This document shows, piece by piece, positions 17,964 through 27,613 of a stretch of 64,000 bases of DNA. The notes beneath the pieces were generated by a model. The model searched no databases. It was not told the origin of the DNA and saw only the letters and a list, made by a program, of their open reading frames with translations. This DNA comes from Kushneria avicenniae (lineage in GTDB: Bacteria; Pseudomonadota; Gammaproteobacteria; Pseudomonadales; Halomonadaceae). Made by a program: the position numbers and the translations under genes. Every line of letters starts with the position of its first letter. Position 1 is the first letter of the stretch. Location: contig NZ_FOLY01000001.1 in NCBI RefSeq assembly GCF_900112585.1, positions 248,001-312,000 of the forward strand, written 5' to 3'.

Positions 17964-18797
17964 CTACTTGCCCTCGGTACGCTTGGCCTCCTGCCAATGG
18001 CGCTCAAGGGTATCGAGATCGGTCGCATCGATGGCATGGCCGCTCTCGCGCACGGCAGTTTCAACGTGACGAAAACGGCGTTCAAAGCGCTGCGAAGTCC
18101 CTCTCAGCGCCTGCTCAGGATCGATCTTCAGGTGCCGGGCCAGATTGACCACTGCGAAGAGAAGATCGCCCAGCTCGTCGTTCATTCGGCCCTGATGCCC
18201 CGTCTCGATCTCGGCCTCCAGTTCGGCCAGCTCCTCACGGATCTTTTCCAGCGCGCCATGATGGTTCGGCCAGTCAAACCCGGCCCGGGACGCGCGGCTG
18301 GAGAGCTTGCCGGCACGCGACAGCGCCGGCAGGGCCAGCGGAATGTCATCCAGGTATGACGTGGCTGCCCGCGAGTCACGCTCATCGGCCTTGCGGGCCT
18401 CCCAGCGTCGATTGATCTCCGAAGTGTCCACATCGGACGCCGCCACGCCCTGTCGACGCGAATCAAGATGACCACCCGGGAAAACATGGGGGTGGCGGGC
18501 AATCATCTTGGCGGTCAGCACGTGCACGATATCGTGGAAATCGAATCGGCCCTCCTCACTGCCAAACTGCGCGTAGTAGATGATCTGGAACAGCAGATCC
18601 CCAAGCTCGCCAGGCAGCTCATCAAAGGCGCGCCGCTCGATGGCATCGGCAACCTCGTGCGCTTCTTCAAGCGTGTGAGGCACGATGGTCTCCCAGTGCT
18701 GTGCCACGTCCCACGGACAGCCCTGCTGCGGGTCACGCAGCACCTGCATCAGCATCAATAGATCATCAAGCGTGTAGCGGTGTTGATCCTGCATCAA
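17964..18797 (-). CDS. mazG: Nucleoside triphosphate pyrophosphohydrolase MazG
   Basis: Hydrolyses NTPs and dNTPs to monophosphates and pyrophosphate; in E. coli it also modulates (p)ppGpp levels under stress. Both MazG domains are present in 277 residues: GELGDLLFQIIYYAQ near residue 65 and DELGDLLFAVVNLARHL near residue 215, each with the acidic ExxE...DxxD metal-binding pattern. It lies 27 bases downstream of relA in the same direction, an old and meaningful pairing because the two act on the stringent alarmone from opposite sides. Confidence 0.95.
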   Translation of the reverse strand: MMQDQHRYTLDDLLMLMQVLRDPQQGCPWDVAQHWETIVPHTLEEAHEVADAIERRAFDELPGELGDLLFQIIYYAQFGSEEGRFDFHDIVHVLTAKMIARHPHVFPGGHLDSRRQGVAASDVDTSEINRRWEARKADERDSRAATSYLDDIPLALPALSRAGKLSSRASRAGFDWPNHHGALEKIREELAELEAEIETGHQGRMNDELGDLLFAVVNLARHLKIDPEQALRGTSQRFERRFRHVETAVRESGHAIDATDLDTLERHWQEAKRTEGK

Positions 18798-18824
18798 AAT
18801 ACCCTTGTGCCCTGAAACATCTGT

Positions 18825-21092
18825 CTAGCGAGAGGCCTGCATGCTGCCACCGCCCTGGCGCAGCCGGCGAATGTCGGTCACGTTGGTCAACTGGCCGATG
18901 CGATTGACCACGCGCGAGAGCACATCAAGCCCCGAAACCTCCAGCGTGATCTTCATGGTGGCCATGTGATCGTCGCGGTTGGTCGTCGTGTTCACGCCCA
19001 GTACGTTGACCTTTTCATTGGACAGGATACCGGTGACATCGCGCAGCAGGTTGGAGCGGTCCCATGCCTTGATCTCGATGTCTACCGGATACTGGATGGG
19101 CTGCTGCTGCCCCCACTCGACCTGCACAATCCGCGCCGGCTCGTCGCTTCGAAGCTGCAGAATGTTGGGACAGTCCTGCCGATGCACCGTGACGCCCCGT
19201 CCCTGAGTGATAAAGCCCACGATGTCATCGCCGGGTACCGGATGGCAGCAGTTGGCCATCTGCGTCTTGAGATTGCCGACCCCGAGTACGGTAATGGTAT
19301 CGGTGTTTTCCCGCACGCCCTGACGGCGTGGGCGTGCCAGCAGACGATCGAGTTCGTCGGTGTCATCACTTTCACCAAAGAGATGCTGCGCCTGCGAGAG
19401 CACCTGACCGATGCGCAGATCACCGGCACCAATGGCGGCGTACATGTCCTCGAGCGTGGTGTAATTGACCGCCTGCGCCAGGCGCGTGCGATCCAGCCGC
19501 TCAAGATCGAGCCGGCGAAATTCACGCTCCAGCAGCGCCCGGCCCTCTTCCTCATTCTGATCGCGCGCCTGCTGCTTGAACCAAGACTGGATCTTGGCGC
19601 GCGCCCGCGAGGTGCGCACATAGCCAAGGCTCGGGTTGAGCCAGTCCCGGCTCGGCCCCCCCTGAGTGGCGGTCAGAATCTCGACCTGCTGGCCGGTTTT
19701 TAGTTGATAGGTAAGCGGAATGATGCGCCCATCGACCTTGGCCCCTCGGCAGTGATGGCCGACCTCGGTATGCACGCGGTAGGCAAAATCGATGGGCGTG
19801 GCAACCCGGGGCAGATCAATGACGTGTCCTTCAGGCGTAAAGACATAGATGCGATCCGGCGCGATATCGGAGTTGAGCCCCTCGGTCAGATCGGTGAGCT
19901 CACCGACCTCTTCCTGCCACTCCAGCACCTGACGAAGCCAGGCAATCTTTTCTTCATAGCTGCGGCTTTTGGCGTCAACATCCGTGCCCTTGTAGCGCCA
20001 GTGGGCGCAGACGCCAAGCTCGGCGTCCTCGTGCATGGCAAAGGTACGAATCTGAATCTCGAACACCTTGCCTTCCGGGCCGAACACCGCCGTATGCAGC
20101 GACTGGTAACCGTTTTTCTTGGGATTGGCGATATAGTCGTCAAACTCGTTGGGCACGTGATGCCAGAGCGAATGAACGATACCCAGTACCGTGTAGCAAT
20201 CCGTCACTTCGGGGACCAGCACCCGAACAGCACGCACATCATAGACCTGGGAAAAGTCGATGTGCTTGCGCTTCATCTTGCGCCAGATCGAATAGATGTG
20301 CTTTGCACGCCCCGAAATGTCATAGCGCGTAATGTGCTGCGCTTCGAGCAGACGCTTGAGCGTATCGACCACGTCATGAATGTAGCGGTCGCGAGCCAGG
20401 CGCTTTTCCGCCAGCTGTCTGGCAATGGTCTTGTAGTCGCTTTCATGCAGATAGCGAAAGGAGAGGTCCTCGAGCTCCCACTTGATCTGACCGATGCCCA
20501 GCCGGTGGGCCAGCGGCGCGTAGATATCAAAGACCTCGCGCGCCACACGCAGGGCCCGCTCGCGGGAACCGTCGCGCACCTGACGCAGCATGCAGGTTCG
20601 CTCGGCAATCTTGATCAGCGCCACGCGGACATCATCGATCATCGCCACCAGCATCTTGCGCAGGTTCTCCTGCTGATTATGCTGGGTCATGGACTGCCCC
20701 GGCGCCTGCAGCTGGGAGATGGCCGCCATGCGCAGCACCCCGTCGATCAGGGTAGCGACCTCGGCACCGAACTCACGTTCGACCACTTCGATCCGGATCA
20801 GATCTTCGCGAACGCTTCGATAGAGTACGGCGGCGGTGATCGCCTGTTGATCAAGCTTGAGCTCGCTGAGGATATCGGCCATTTCAAGACCGATACGAAA
20901 GGCCGAATAGATATCGCGCCAGGCCGGCTGTCGACTGGCCGCCTCCTGATTGATCCGCGCCACGAACCGGCAGACGCGTTCAAGCTCGGCCGGATCCTTG
21001 AGCGTGGTTTCCCCCTGCAGATGGGTAATCCAGGTCGAGATATCGACCCGTCCATCGGCATCAAGCGGCTGATCTTCGCGAACCTTGACCAT
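18825..21092 (-). CDS. relA: (p)ppGpp synthetase RelA
   Basis: Ribosome-associated synthetase of pppGpp/ppGpp from ATP and GTP/GDP on amino-acid starvation. In 755 residues: a degenerate N-terminal hydrolase-like domain without an HD pair, then the synthetase domain with NEFDDYIANPKKNGYQSLHT, TGS domain around 410-470 and a C-terminal ACT domain. The acidic E-F-D-D motif in the synthetase marks monofunctional RelA rather than the RxKD of bifunctional SpoT/Rel. It is part of the leftward run cysM-rlmD-relA-mazG, a pseudomonad arrangement. Confidence 0.95.
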   Translation of the reverse strand: MVKVREDQPLDADGRVDISTWITHLQGETTLKDPAELERVCRFVARINQEAASRQPAWRDIYSAFRIGLEMADILSELKLDQQAITAAVLYRSVREDLIRIEVVEREFGAEVATLIDGVLRMAAISQLQAPGQSMTQHNQQENLRKMLVAMIDDVRVALIKIAERTCMLRQVRDGSRERALRVAREVFDIYAPLAHRLGIGQIKWELEDLSFRYLHESDYKTIARQLAEKRLARDRYIHDVVDTLKRLLEAQHITRYDISGRAKHIYSIWRKMKRKHIDFSQVYDVRAVRVLVPEVTDCYTVLGIVHSLWHHVPNEFDDYIANPKKNGYQSLHTAVFGPEGKVFEIQIRTFAMHEDAELGVCAHWRYKGTDVDAKSRSYEEKIAWLRQVLEWQEEVGELTDLTEGLNSDIAPDRIYVFTPEGHVIDLPRVATPIDFAYRVHTEVGHHCRGAKVDGRIIPLTYQLKTGQQVEILTATQGGPSRDWLNPSLGYVRTSRARAKIQSWFKQQARDQNEEEGRALLEREFRRLDLERLDRTRLAQAVNYTTLEDMYAAIGAGDLRIGQVLSQAQHLFGESDDTDELDRLLARPRRQGVRENTDTITVLGVGNLKTQMANCCHPVPGDDIVGFITQGRGVTVHRQDCPNILQLRSDEPARIVQVEWGQQQPIQYPVDIEIKAWDRSNLLRDVTGILSNEKVNVLGVNTTTNRDDHMATMKITLEVSGLDVLSRVVNRIGQLTNVTDIRRLRQGGGSMQASR

Positions 21093-21117
21093 GTCACGCG
21101 CTTCCCGTCATGTCTTG

Positions 21118-22491
21118 TTATGTTGACTGGCGCTCAAGCAGCACCAGCGATTCCAGATGGGCGGTCTGTGGGAACATGTCGGCGACCAGTGCTTGCACCA
21201 GACGATAGCCGCCTCCCGTCAGAATATGCACATCACGTGCCAGTGTCGCCGGCTCACAGGACACATAGAGCACGCGTGACGGCCCATTGTCGGCGAGCGC
21301 CTGACAGATGCCCTGGGCACCTGATCGAGGCGGGTCCAGCACCACCAGGTCAGCCTGCTCAAGACCGGCCGGAGCCCCGGAAAGATCCGTACAGCGCGCG
21401 TCGATTCGATCCGCAACGCCGGCATTTTCGGCATTATCGCGCAGCCGCTGCACCATTGATTCCCGACCTTCGTAGGCGATGACCCGGGCACCGGCAGCGG
21501 CCAGCGTCAGGGAAAAGTTGCCCACGCCGGCAAAGAGATCCATCACTGCCATCTCGTTGTGAACATTGGCCCATTCCAGAACCCGCGCCACCAGCTGATG
21601 GTTGACATCGGCATTGGCCTGCAGGAAATCTCCGCTTTGAATGCCGATGCCAGCGCCACGATCATCGACCAGCGCCCGATAGTGAGGCCAGATGTCGGGA
21701 TGATCGTCCAGACGCATCAGCTGCGGGGAGTTTCCCTCACCCGCCAGCACGCTCAGCAGCAGCTGATGGTCACGAGCGAACTGCTGCCAGCGCGTCATGT
21801 CACCGGGCACGCGACGCAGCTGTCGCAGGGTAATCATGACGCTGTCATCACCAGCCACCAGCTCGACATGCCCAAGACGTCGCGGCGCCTCGAGTGTCTC
21901 GATCAGAGCCCGCAGCGGCTGCAGCAGCGCTTCAAGGCGCGGCTCGAGGATGGGGCACTGCTCGATGTTGAACAGGCGGTCCTGACCCCGCACCCGATAG
22001 CCGAAATGAAGGCGGTCATCGCTGCCGACTCGCACGCCCAGACGCGCTCGGCGACGATAGCCCCACGCCTCGCCCTTGAGCAGTTCAGGCTCGGGAAGCG
22101 CAATGTCGTGACGCTCAAGATGCTCACGCAGCACCTGTTGCTTGTGACGGCGCTGGCCTTCGATCTCAAGGTGCTGCAGATCGCAGCCACCGCAGCGACC
22201 GAAATGCTCGCAACCGGGGGTGACCCGCGCCTCGGAAGCCTTCACAACCCGACGCACGTGACCTTCGTCATAGCGGCCATGCTGGGTATGGATGGCCACT
22301 TCGACCTCTTCACCGGTGAGCGCCTGCTCGATGAAAAGCGTCTTGCCGTCACGATTGCGCGATACGCCCCGACCGTCATGCGCCATCCGTTCGATCACAA
22401 CGCTGCCTTTCTCATCGCGCTGGCCATTTGATGCTTCCAGACGCTTGCGCGCCGGGCGCCGCTGCTGACGGCGCTGTCCCAACATGGCCAT
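21118..22491 (-). CDS. rlmD: 23S rRNA (uracil-1939-C5)-methyltransferase
   Basis: SAM-dependent enzyme that methylates U1939 of 23S rRNA. The 457 residues begin with a basic tail, then a TRAM RNA-binding domain (about 30-90), the Fe-S cluster cysteines in CEHFGRCGGCDLQH plus a later Cys in QCPILEP, and the Rossmann methyltransferase domain with DLFAGVGNFSL, LDPPRSGAQG and the catalytic Cys in YVSCEPATLARD. The gene starts two bases from the end of cysM and is followed by relA after 25 bases, so all are probably co-transcribed. Confidence 0.94.
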   Translation of the reverse strand: MAMLGQRRQQRRPARKRLEASNGQRDEKGSVVIERMAHDGRGVSRNRDGKTLFIEQALTGEEVEVAIHTQHGRYDEGHVRRVVKASEARVTPGCEHFGRCGGCDLQHLEIEGQRRHKQQVLREHLERHDIALPEPELLKGEAWGYRRRARLGVRVGSDDRLHFGYRVRGQDRLFNIEQCPILEPRLEALLQPLRALIETLEAPRRLGHVELVAGDDSVMITLRQLRRVPGDMTRWQQFARDHQLLLSVLAGEGNSPQLMRLDDHPDIWPHYRALVDDRGAGIGIQSGDFLQANADVNHQLVARVLEWANVHNEMAVMDLFAGVGNFSLTLAAAGARVIAYEGRESMVQRLRDNAENAGVADRIDARCTDLSGAPAGLEQADLVVLDPPRSGAQGICQALADNGPSRVLYVSCEPATLARDVHILTGGGYRLVQALVADMFPQTAHLESLVLLERQST

Positions 22492-22493
22492 GA

Positions 22494-23390
22494 TCAGTGC
22501 TGCTCCGGTGCGTAAAGGCCGGTGGAAAGATAGCGATCGCCACGGTCGCAGACGATAAAGGCAATCACGGCATTATCGACCTCGCGCGCGATCCGCAGAG
22601 CGCCTGCGAGGGCTCCCCCCGAGGAGACGCCAGCCAGAATGCCCTCCTCTCGCGCCAGACGACGCATGTACTCCTCGGCTTCCTGCTGACCGATATCCAG
22701 AATGCGATCAACGCGCGACTGCTCAAAGATGCTCGGACGATAAGCCTCGGGCCAGCGGCGAATACCGGCAATGCTGGCGCCGTCTTCGGGCTGAAGGCCG
22801 ACGATCTGAATCGCCTCGTTTTTCGATTTCAGATAACGCGACACCCCCATGATGGTACCGGTGGTCCCCATCGAGCTGACGAAGTGCGTAATCCTGCCGT
22901 CGGTCTGTTCCCAGAGCTCGGGGCCGGTGGTTTCAAAATGCGCCAGCGGGTTGTCATGGTTGGCAAACTGATTAAGCGGCTTGCCCTCGCCGCGCGCGAT
23001 CATCTCGTCGGCCAGGTCGCGGGCGCCTTCCATGCCCTGTGCCTTCGTGACCTCGATGAGTCGGGCTCCATAGGCGGCCATGGCCTGCTTGCGCTCGCTG
23101 CTGGCGCTGTCCGGCATGATCAGAATCATGTGATAACCACGGATGGCCGCCGCCATCGCAAGCGCAATGCCGGTATTGCCTGAAGTGGCTTCAATCAGGG
23201 TGTCACCCGGGGAAATCTCGCCGCGCGCCTCGGCATGCGCCAGCATCGACAGGGCCGGACGGTCCTTGACCGAGCCGGCAGGATTATTGCCTTCAAGCTT
23301 GGCCAGCAGAACGTTGCTGCCGACCTGTAGACGCTTGAGACGTACCAGCGGGGTATGCCCGATGGTGGATTCAATAGTGGGGTAATCCAT
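22494..23390 (-). CDS. cysM: Cysteine synthase B (O-acetylserine sulfhydrylase)
   Basis: PLP enzyme that makes cysteine from O-acetylserine and sulfide or thiosulfate. In 298 residues the PLP lysine is in NPAGSVKDRPAL, the substrate loop in EATSGNTGIALA and the phosphate loop in SSMGTTGTIMG. Overall length and the C-terminal EEGILAGVSSGGALAGAL fit CysM rather than CysK. MDYPTIESTIGHTPLVRL is the family N-terminus and fixes the ATG at 23390; the frame is open 34 codons further, without support. Confidence 0.93.
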   Translation of the reverse strand: MDYPTIESTIGHTPLVRLKRLQVGSNVLLAKLEGNNPAGSVKDRPALSMLAHAEARGEISPGDTLIEATSGNTGIALAMAAAIRGYHMILIMPDSASSERKQAMAAYGARLIEVTKAQGMEGARDLADEMIARGEGKPLNQFANHDNPLAHFETTGPELWEQTDGRITHFVSSMGTTGTIMGVSRYLKSKNEAIQIVGLQPEDGASIAGIRRWPEAYRPSIFEQSRVDRILDIGQQEAEEYMRRLAREEGILAGVSSGGALAGALRIAREVDNAVIAFIVCDRGDRYLSTGLYAPEQH

Positions 23391-23460
23391 GCAGCGCTCC
23401 AGAATCAACGGGATGCCAGAAAAGAGCCGAGAACAACGTAGCCCGCCTGATACCTTGTCA

Positions 23461-24240
23461 TCAGGACGGTCGCTCGTAGGTGCTGAAGGCACGGGCCTGC
23501 ACCATCAGGCGTTTCATGTCACGAACCGCGTCACCAAGGCCGGTCAATGCCGCGCGGGCCACGATCGAATGCCCGATATTGAGTTCGTGAAACCAGGGCA
23601 TGGCGGCAATGGCCTCCACATTGTGGTAGTGCAGACCATGGCCCGCATTGACCGTCATGCCCAGGGCATGGGCCATTTCTGCCGCTGCAGCGATGCGGGC
23701 CAGCTCAACGTCGGCGTCCTGACGTGAGGCTTCCACCCAGGCACCGGTATGCAGCTCGATGACAGGAGCACCGGCATCGAAGGCGGCCCGGATCTGATCA
23801 GGGTCGGGATCGATAAACAGCGAGACCTCACAGCCTGCGGCCTCAAGGCGTTGACAGGCGTGTCGAATGCGATCAAGGCCACCTACCACGTCCAGCCCGC
23901 CCTCAGTCGTCAGCTCCTCGCGCTTTTCAGGCACCAGACATACGTTGGCGGGCTTGAGCCTTTCAGCCAGTGTGACCATCTCCTCGACCACGGCCATTTC
24001 AAGGTTCAGCCGTGTGTTAAGCATCTGCACGGCAAGCTCGATATCGCGATCCTGAATGTGGCGGCGGTCTTCACGCAGATGCATGGTAATGCCATCCGCG
24101 CCGGCCTTTTCGCTGATCAGTGCTGCCTCGACCGGATCAGGGAAACGCGTGCCGCGCGCCTGTCTCAACGTGGCAATGTGGTCGACATTCACGCCCAGCA
24201 GAATACGCGACGGCAGGGAATTGGCGACTTGCTCCGACAT
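23461..24240 (-). CDS. pdxJ: Pyridoxine 5'-phosphate synthase
   Basis: Condenses 3-amino-2-oxopropyl phosphate with deoxyxylulose 5-phosphate in the last step of the DXP-dependent vitamin B6 route. The 259-residue TIM barrel shows [45 protein letters not shown] and [14 protein letters not shown] 24240 has AGGAGACACC directly upstream, which decides the start over an upstream frame extension into recO. It sits ten bases after recO, the recO-pdxJ order seen widely in Gammaproteobacteria. Confidence 0.96.
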   Translation of the reverse strand: MSEQVANSLPSRILLGVNVDHIATLRQARGTRFPDPVEAALISEKAGADGITMHLREDRRHIQDRDIELAVQMLNTRLNLEMAVVEEMVTLAERLKPANVCLVPEKREELTTEGGLDVVGGLDRIRHACQRLEAAGCEVSLFIDPDPDQIRAAFDAGAPVIELHTGAWVEASRQDADVELARIAAAAEMAHALGMTVNAGHGLHYHNVEAIAAMPWFHELNIGHSIVARAALTGLGDAVRDMKRLMVQARAFSTYERPS

Positions 24241-24250
24241 GGTGTCTCCT

Positions 24251-24961
24251 TTAGCGCCTACCCGTGCGGCGACGGCGCAACAGTTCATTCATCAGCTCAC
24301 GCGATCGTAGTTCGCGACTTCCCAGCAGCGGCGCCAGCGCCTGACGAGTCAGCACACGGGCGGTACCGGCAAGCCCTGCGGCGTCCCAGTCACCACGAGA
24401 GAGCCAGCCCAGCGCGCGCGCGTCAAAGGCCGGTCCGTCGGAAGGCGCCACTCGAAACCGTTTCAGGGACGGGTCATAAAGATAGCGCCCTTCGCGATCA
24501 AGCGGCCGGTCCTGCTCATCCAGAAAGACCGGTTCGCTGTCGAGCGCCTCGAGCAGGGTTATCTCGAAGCGCCGCAGCGCCCCACTGCGGCGGTCGGGAA
24601 AAGGCAGGGCTTCAAGAAGCGCGGCATAAAAGGCAAACAGCGTATCTACCGGTAGCGACAGGGGCAGCAGACGCGTCATCAGCTCGTTGGCATAAAGCCC
24701 GCAGATAAGCCCTTCACCTGCCAGCATGGCACCCGGCCCCTGGGATTCGATCACCCTCAGCGTTTTCAACTCGCCTTCGCCCTGCCAGGTCAGATGCAGC
24801 GGCGTAAAGGGTTGAAGCCGGTGACGCGTGCGGCTTCCCGGGCGCATGACGCCACGGGCCACGGCGCGAATACGCCCATCATGAAGCGTCAGGATATCGG
24901 CCAGTGCACTGGTTTCGCGCCATGCCTGACGGTGCAGCAGATAGGCCGGCTGCAGTTCCAT
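24251..24961 (-). CDS. recO: DNA repair protein RecO
   Basis: Partner of RecF/RecR that helps load RecA at gaps and anneals SSB-coated DNA. The 236 residues show the N-terminal OB fold ([20 protein letters not shown] and the [10 protein letters not shown] loop) and a helical C-terminal part with [14 protein letters not shown] and [13 protein letters not shown]. No zinc-finger cysteine quartet is seen, as in many gammaproteobacterial RecO proteins. It begins two bases after the era stop codon, indicating tight coupling. Confidence 0.93.
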   Translation of the reverse strand: MELQPAYLLHRQAWRETSALADILTLHDGRIRAVARGVMRPGSRTRHRLQPFTPLHLTWQGEGELKTLRVIESQGPGAMLAGEGLICGLYANELMTRLLPLSLPVDTLFAFYAALLEALPFPDRRSGALRRFEITLLEALDSEPVFLDEQDRPLDREGRYLYDPSLKRFRVAPSDGPAFDARALGWLSRGDWDAAGLAGTARVLTRQALAPLLGSRELRSRELMNELLRRRRTGRR

Positions 24962-24963
24962 GA

Positions 24964-25902
24964 TCAGTCCAGATCGTAACCAAGGCTTTTCAGCGCTCGG
25001 GCATCGTCGGACCAGTTATGCTTGACCTTGACCCACAGCTTGAGCATGACCTTGCAGTCAAAGGCGCGTTCCATCTCCAGCCGCGCCTCCTGACCGATCT
25101 TCTTGATGCGCTCGCCGCCTTCACCGATCAGGATCTTTTTCTGGCCTTCCCGCTCGACCAGCATCAGGGCATGAATGTGGATGATGTGGCCCTCATCGCG
25201 AAACTGCTCGATTTCTACCGTCATCTGATAGGGCAGCTCGTCGCCGAGCTGACGCATGACCTTTTCACGCACCAGTTCGGCGGCCAGAAAGCGCTGGCTG
25301 CGATCGGTGACCTGCTCTTCCGGGAAAAAATGCACGTTCTGCGGCAGATGTTTGGCCACTTCCGCTTCGAGTGCGTCAACATTGGTGCCGTGACGCGCCG
25401 AGATCGGCACGATGGCGGCAAAGCTGCGACGCTTTTCGAGTTCGGCAAGCCAGGCCATGAGCCTGGAGCGATCCTCGATCCAGTCCACCTTGTTGACAGC
25501 CACGATCACCGGTGCCTGCACGCTGGCAAGCTTTTCGAGCACGATGTCGTCTTCTTTCGTCCACTTTGTGCGATCCACGATAAAGACGACACAGTCGATA
25601 TCACGCAGCGCCTGTGTAGCGGCCTGGTTCATGAAGGCGTTGATGGCGCGATTGCGATCCTTTTGCATGATGTGGATACCGGGGGTATCCACATAGATGG
25701 TCTGCGTATCGGCCTCGGTCTTGACGCCCATGACCTGATGGCGCGTGGTCTGCGGGCGCCGGGAGGTAATCGAAATCTTCTGACCCAGAATGCGATTCAT
25801 CAGGGTCGATTTGCCCACGTTGGGACGACCGACAATGGCCACAAATCCACAGCGCGTGGACGCACCGGATTCGGGAGTGTCGTCCGTGGTGATATCGTTC
25901 AT
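24964..25902 (-). CDS. era: GTPase Era
   Basis: Essential GTPase for 30S subunit maturation that binds the 3' end of 16S rRNA. The 312 residues contain G1 [12 protein letters not shown], the switch region [10 protein letters not shown]3 DTPGIH, G4 NKVD and a C-terminal KH domain with [14 protein letters not shown]. The ATG at 25902 follows GGAGC at a suitable distance; an in-frame GTG four codons upstream is open. It lies downstream of rnc, the classical rnc-era-recO order; rnc and era are separated by about 70 bases. Confidence 0.95.
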   Translation of the reverse strand: MNDITTDDTPESGASTRCGFVAIVGRPNVGKSTLMNRILGQKISITSRRPQTTRHQVMGVKTEADTQTIYVDTPGIHIMQKDRNRAINAFMNQAATQALRDIDCVVFIVDRTKWTKEDDIVLEKLASVQAPVIVAVNKVDWIEDRSRLMAWLAELEKRRSFAAIVPISARHGTNVDALEAEVAKHLPQNVHFFPEEQVTDRSQRFLAAELVREKVMRQLGDELPYQMTVEIEQFRDEGHIIHIHALMLVEREGQKKILIGEGGERIKKIGQEARLEMERAFDCKVMLKLWVKVKHNWSDDARALKSLGYDLD

Positions 25903-25971
25903 GAAATGCTCCACGTTAACGTGTGTCCGGTGTTGCGGTAACAGGGTATGCAGCAGGGCAGCCAGAACGCT

Positions 25972-26655
25972 TCATCGACGCATCGCATCGATTTTTTTCA
26001 GTGCCTGATCGGCGGCCTGCTGTTCAGCGTGGCGTCGGCTGGCGCCGGCACCGGTCGTTGGTGCATCAAGCACTTCCACATGACAGCTCACCGTGAACTG
26101 CTGTGCATGTGCCTCGCCTTCAATGTTGAGTACTTCATAGCGCGGCAGCGCGATCTGGCGAGACTGAAGGAACTCCTGAAGGCGGGTCTTGGGATCCTTC
26201 TGGGTGTCCTCGAGGTTGAGCGCCTGAAGCCGCGCGTCATACCAGGCCAGTACGCAGCGTCTGGCCGAGGTCATGTCACTATCAAGATAAATGGCGCCAA
26301 TGATGGCTTCCACGGCGTCGGCAAGGATCGAATCACGCCGATGCCCGCCGCTTTTCATCTCTCCCGAGCCAAGTCGCAGGAACTGACCCAGCTCGAATTC
26401 GCGTGCCAGCTCGGCCAGTGTCTCCCCCTTGACCAGACGCGCCCGGAGTCTTGATAGCTGCCCTTCACGTGCCTGTGGAAAGCGCGCATAGAGCGCCTCG
26501 CCCACCACGAAGTTGACAATGGAGTCGCCCAGAAACTCGAGCCGCTCGTTATTGGCACCGCCATAGCTGCGATGGGTCAGGGCGAGCTCAAGGCGGGCCC
26601 TGTCGTCAAAACGATAGCCGATACGGTCACTTAGGATATTGAGGGAACTGCTCAC
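25972..26655 (-). CDS. rnc: Ribonuclease III
   Basis: Double-strand-specific endoribonuclease that processes rRNA precursors and many structured mRNAs. The 227 residues carry the catalytic signature [15 protein letters not shown] (Glu and Asp metal ligands), a second acidic site in [13 protein letters not shown], and a C-terminal double-stranded RNA-binding domain beginning near [11 protein letters not shown]. Its leader contains a perfect 13-bp stem-loop about 40 bases before the ATG, a possible site of self-cleavage as known for E. coli rnc. Confidence 0.95.
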   Translation of the reverse strand: MSSSLNILSDRIGYRFDDRARLELALTHRSYGGANNERLEFLGDSIVNFVVGEALYARFPQAREGQLSRLRARLVKGETLAELAREFELGQFLRLGSGEMKSGGHRRDSILADAVEAIIGAIYLDSDMTSARRCVLAWYDARLQALNLEDTQKDPKTRLQEFLQSRQIALPRYEVLNIEGEAHAQQFTVSCHVEVLDAPTTGAGASRRHAEQQAADQALKKIDAMRR

Positions 26656-26694
26656 GAGATAGTCGCTTTGTTCAATGAAACAGGCATAAATGAT

Positions 26695-26724
26695 AACAGA
26701 AGCTGTCCTTCGACAGCTTCTGTT
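26695..26724 (-). promoter_or_regulatory. Perfect stem-loop in the lepB-rnc intergenic leader
   Basis: Thirteen-bp stem AACAGAAGCTGTC/GACAGCTTCTGTT with a CTTC loop. It is not followed by a T run on the - strand, so it is a poor intrinsic terminator. It ends 40 bases upstream of the rnc start codon. It could be an RNase III target in the rnc leader or an mRNA-stabilising hairpin at the lepB 3' end. Confidence 0.6.
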
Positions 26725-26770
26725 GAAAGGGATTTTCCATCAGTAAATTCTGACGGATGAAAGAGAATAC

Positions 26771-27571
26771 CTAGTGCAGCAATCTCGCCTTGGTAAAGTC
26801 CGGCAGACCGCCGTTCCAGTGCATCCAGACGCCAAAGGCTCGTCCGACGATGTTTTCTTCTGGAACGAAGCCCCAGTAGCGGCTGTCGTTGGAATCATCG
26901 CGATTGTCGCCCATCATGAAGTAATGCCCGGGTGGCACTGTGACTTCACTCATCTGCGGTCCGGGCGCATCAAGATTGTTGAAGATGTAATGCTCAACGC
27001 CCTTGAGGTGCTCCCTGTAAAGCGCCTGGGTATCGTTATCGCTGCCGCTGTCATCCAGCAGATCCTTTCGAACGGGCTGGCCGTTGATATAAAGCTGCTT
27101 GTCCTGATAGCGGATGCGATCCCCCGGCACACCGATTACGCGCTTGATGTAATTGACTGACGGATCGCCCGGATAGCGAAACACCATGATATCGCCACGC
27201 TCGGGCTCTCCGATATCCAGGATTTTGGTGTTGATCACGGGCAGGCGCAATCCGTAGGAAAACTTGCTGACGGCGATGAAATCACCGACATCCAGCGTGG
27301 GCTCCATGGAACGTGACGGAATCTGAAACGGCTCGATGACAAAGGAGCGCAGCACCAGCACGACCAGCAGCACCGGGAAAAAGGCTCTGGAGTAATCCAC
27401 ATACCAGGGCTCCTTCGGGGTGCCCGGAGCAGCCGTGTCATGGGTCACTTCTCCCGGCGGTCGGCTGCCCCCCGACGAGCTTTCGCGCCGACGGCGCAGT
27501 ACAGCAATATCCAGCAGCCAGATGGCACCTGTCACAAAAACGGCCACGACCAGCAGAAGTGAAAAATCCAT
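26771..27571 (-). CDS. lepB: Signal peptidase I
   Basis: Inner-membrane serine protease that removes Sec and Tat signal peptides. The 266 residues have an N-terminal membrane helix (about 3-22), a second hydrophobic segment (about 66-82) and then the periplasmic catalytic domain: catalytic Ser in PSRSMEPTLDVGD, catalytic Lys in VNYIKRVIGVPGD, and GDNRDDSNDSRYWGFVPE. It lies 42 bases downstream of lepA, the conserved lepA-lepB pair. The small DUF4845 gene found between lepB and rnc in Pseudomonas is not present here. Confidence 0.95.
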   Translation of the reverse strand: MDFSLLLVVAVFVTGAIWLLDIAVLRRRRESSSGGSRPPGEVTHDTAAPGTPKEPWYVDYSRAFFPVLLVVLVLRSFVIEPFQIPSRSMEPTLDVGDFIAVSKFSYGLRLPVINTKILDIGEPERGDIMVFRYPGDPSVNYIKRVIGVPGDRIRYQDKQLYINGQPVRKDLLDDSGSDNDTQALYREHLKGVEHYIFNNLDAPGPQMSEVTVPPGHYFMMGDNRDDSNDSRYWGFVPEENIVGRAFGVWMHWNGGLPDFTKARLLH

Positions 27572-27613
27572 TACGTGCTTTCCCGACTCACGGGAGCGCA
27601 GCCAGAGCTACGC

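Noticed and set aside
16225-18069. Open frame of about 614 codons on the + strand opposite ppc and mazG
   Set aside because: It lies antisense to two well-identified genes, spans their joint, and reads as a composition-driven shadow without a recognisable domain, RBS or signal.
19704-21482. Open frame of about 592 codons on the + strand opposite relA
   Set aside because: Antisense shadow of relA and the end of rlmD; no conserved motif or RBS.
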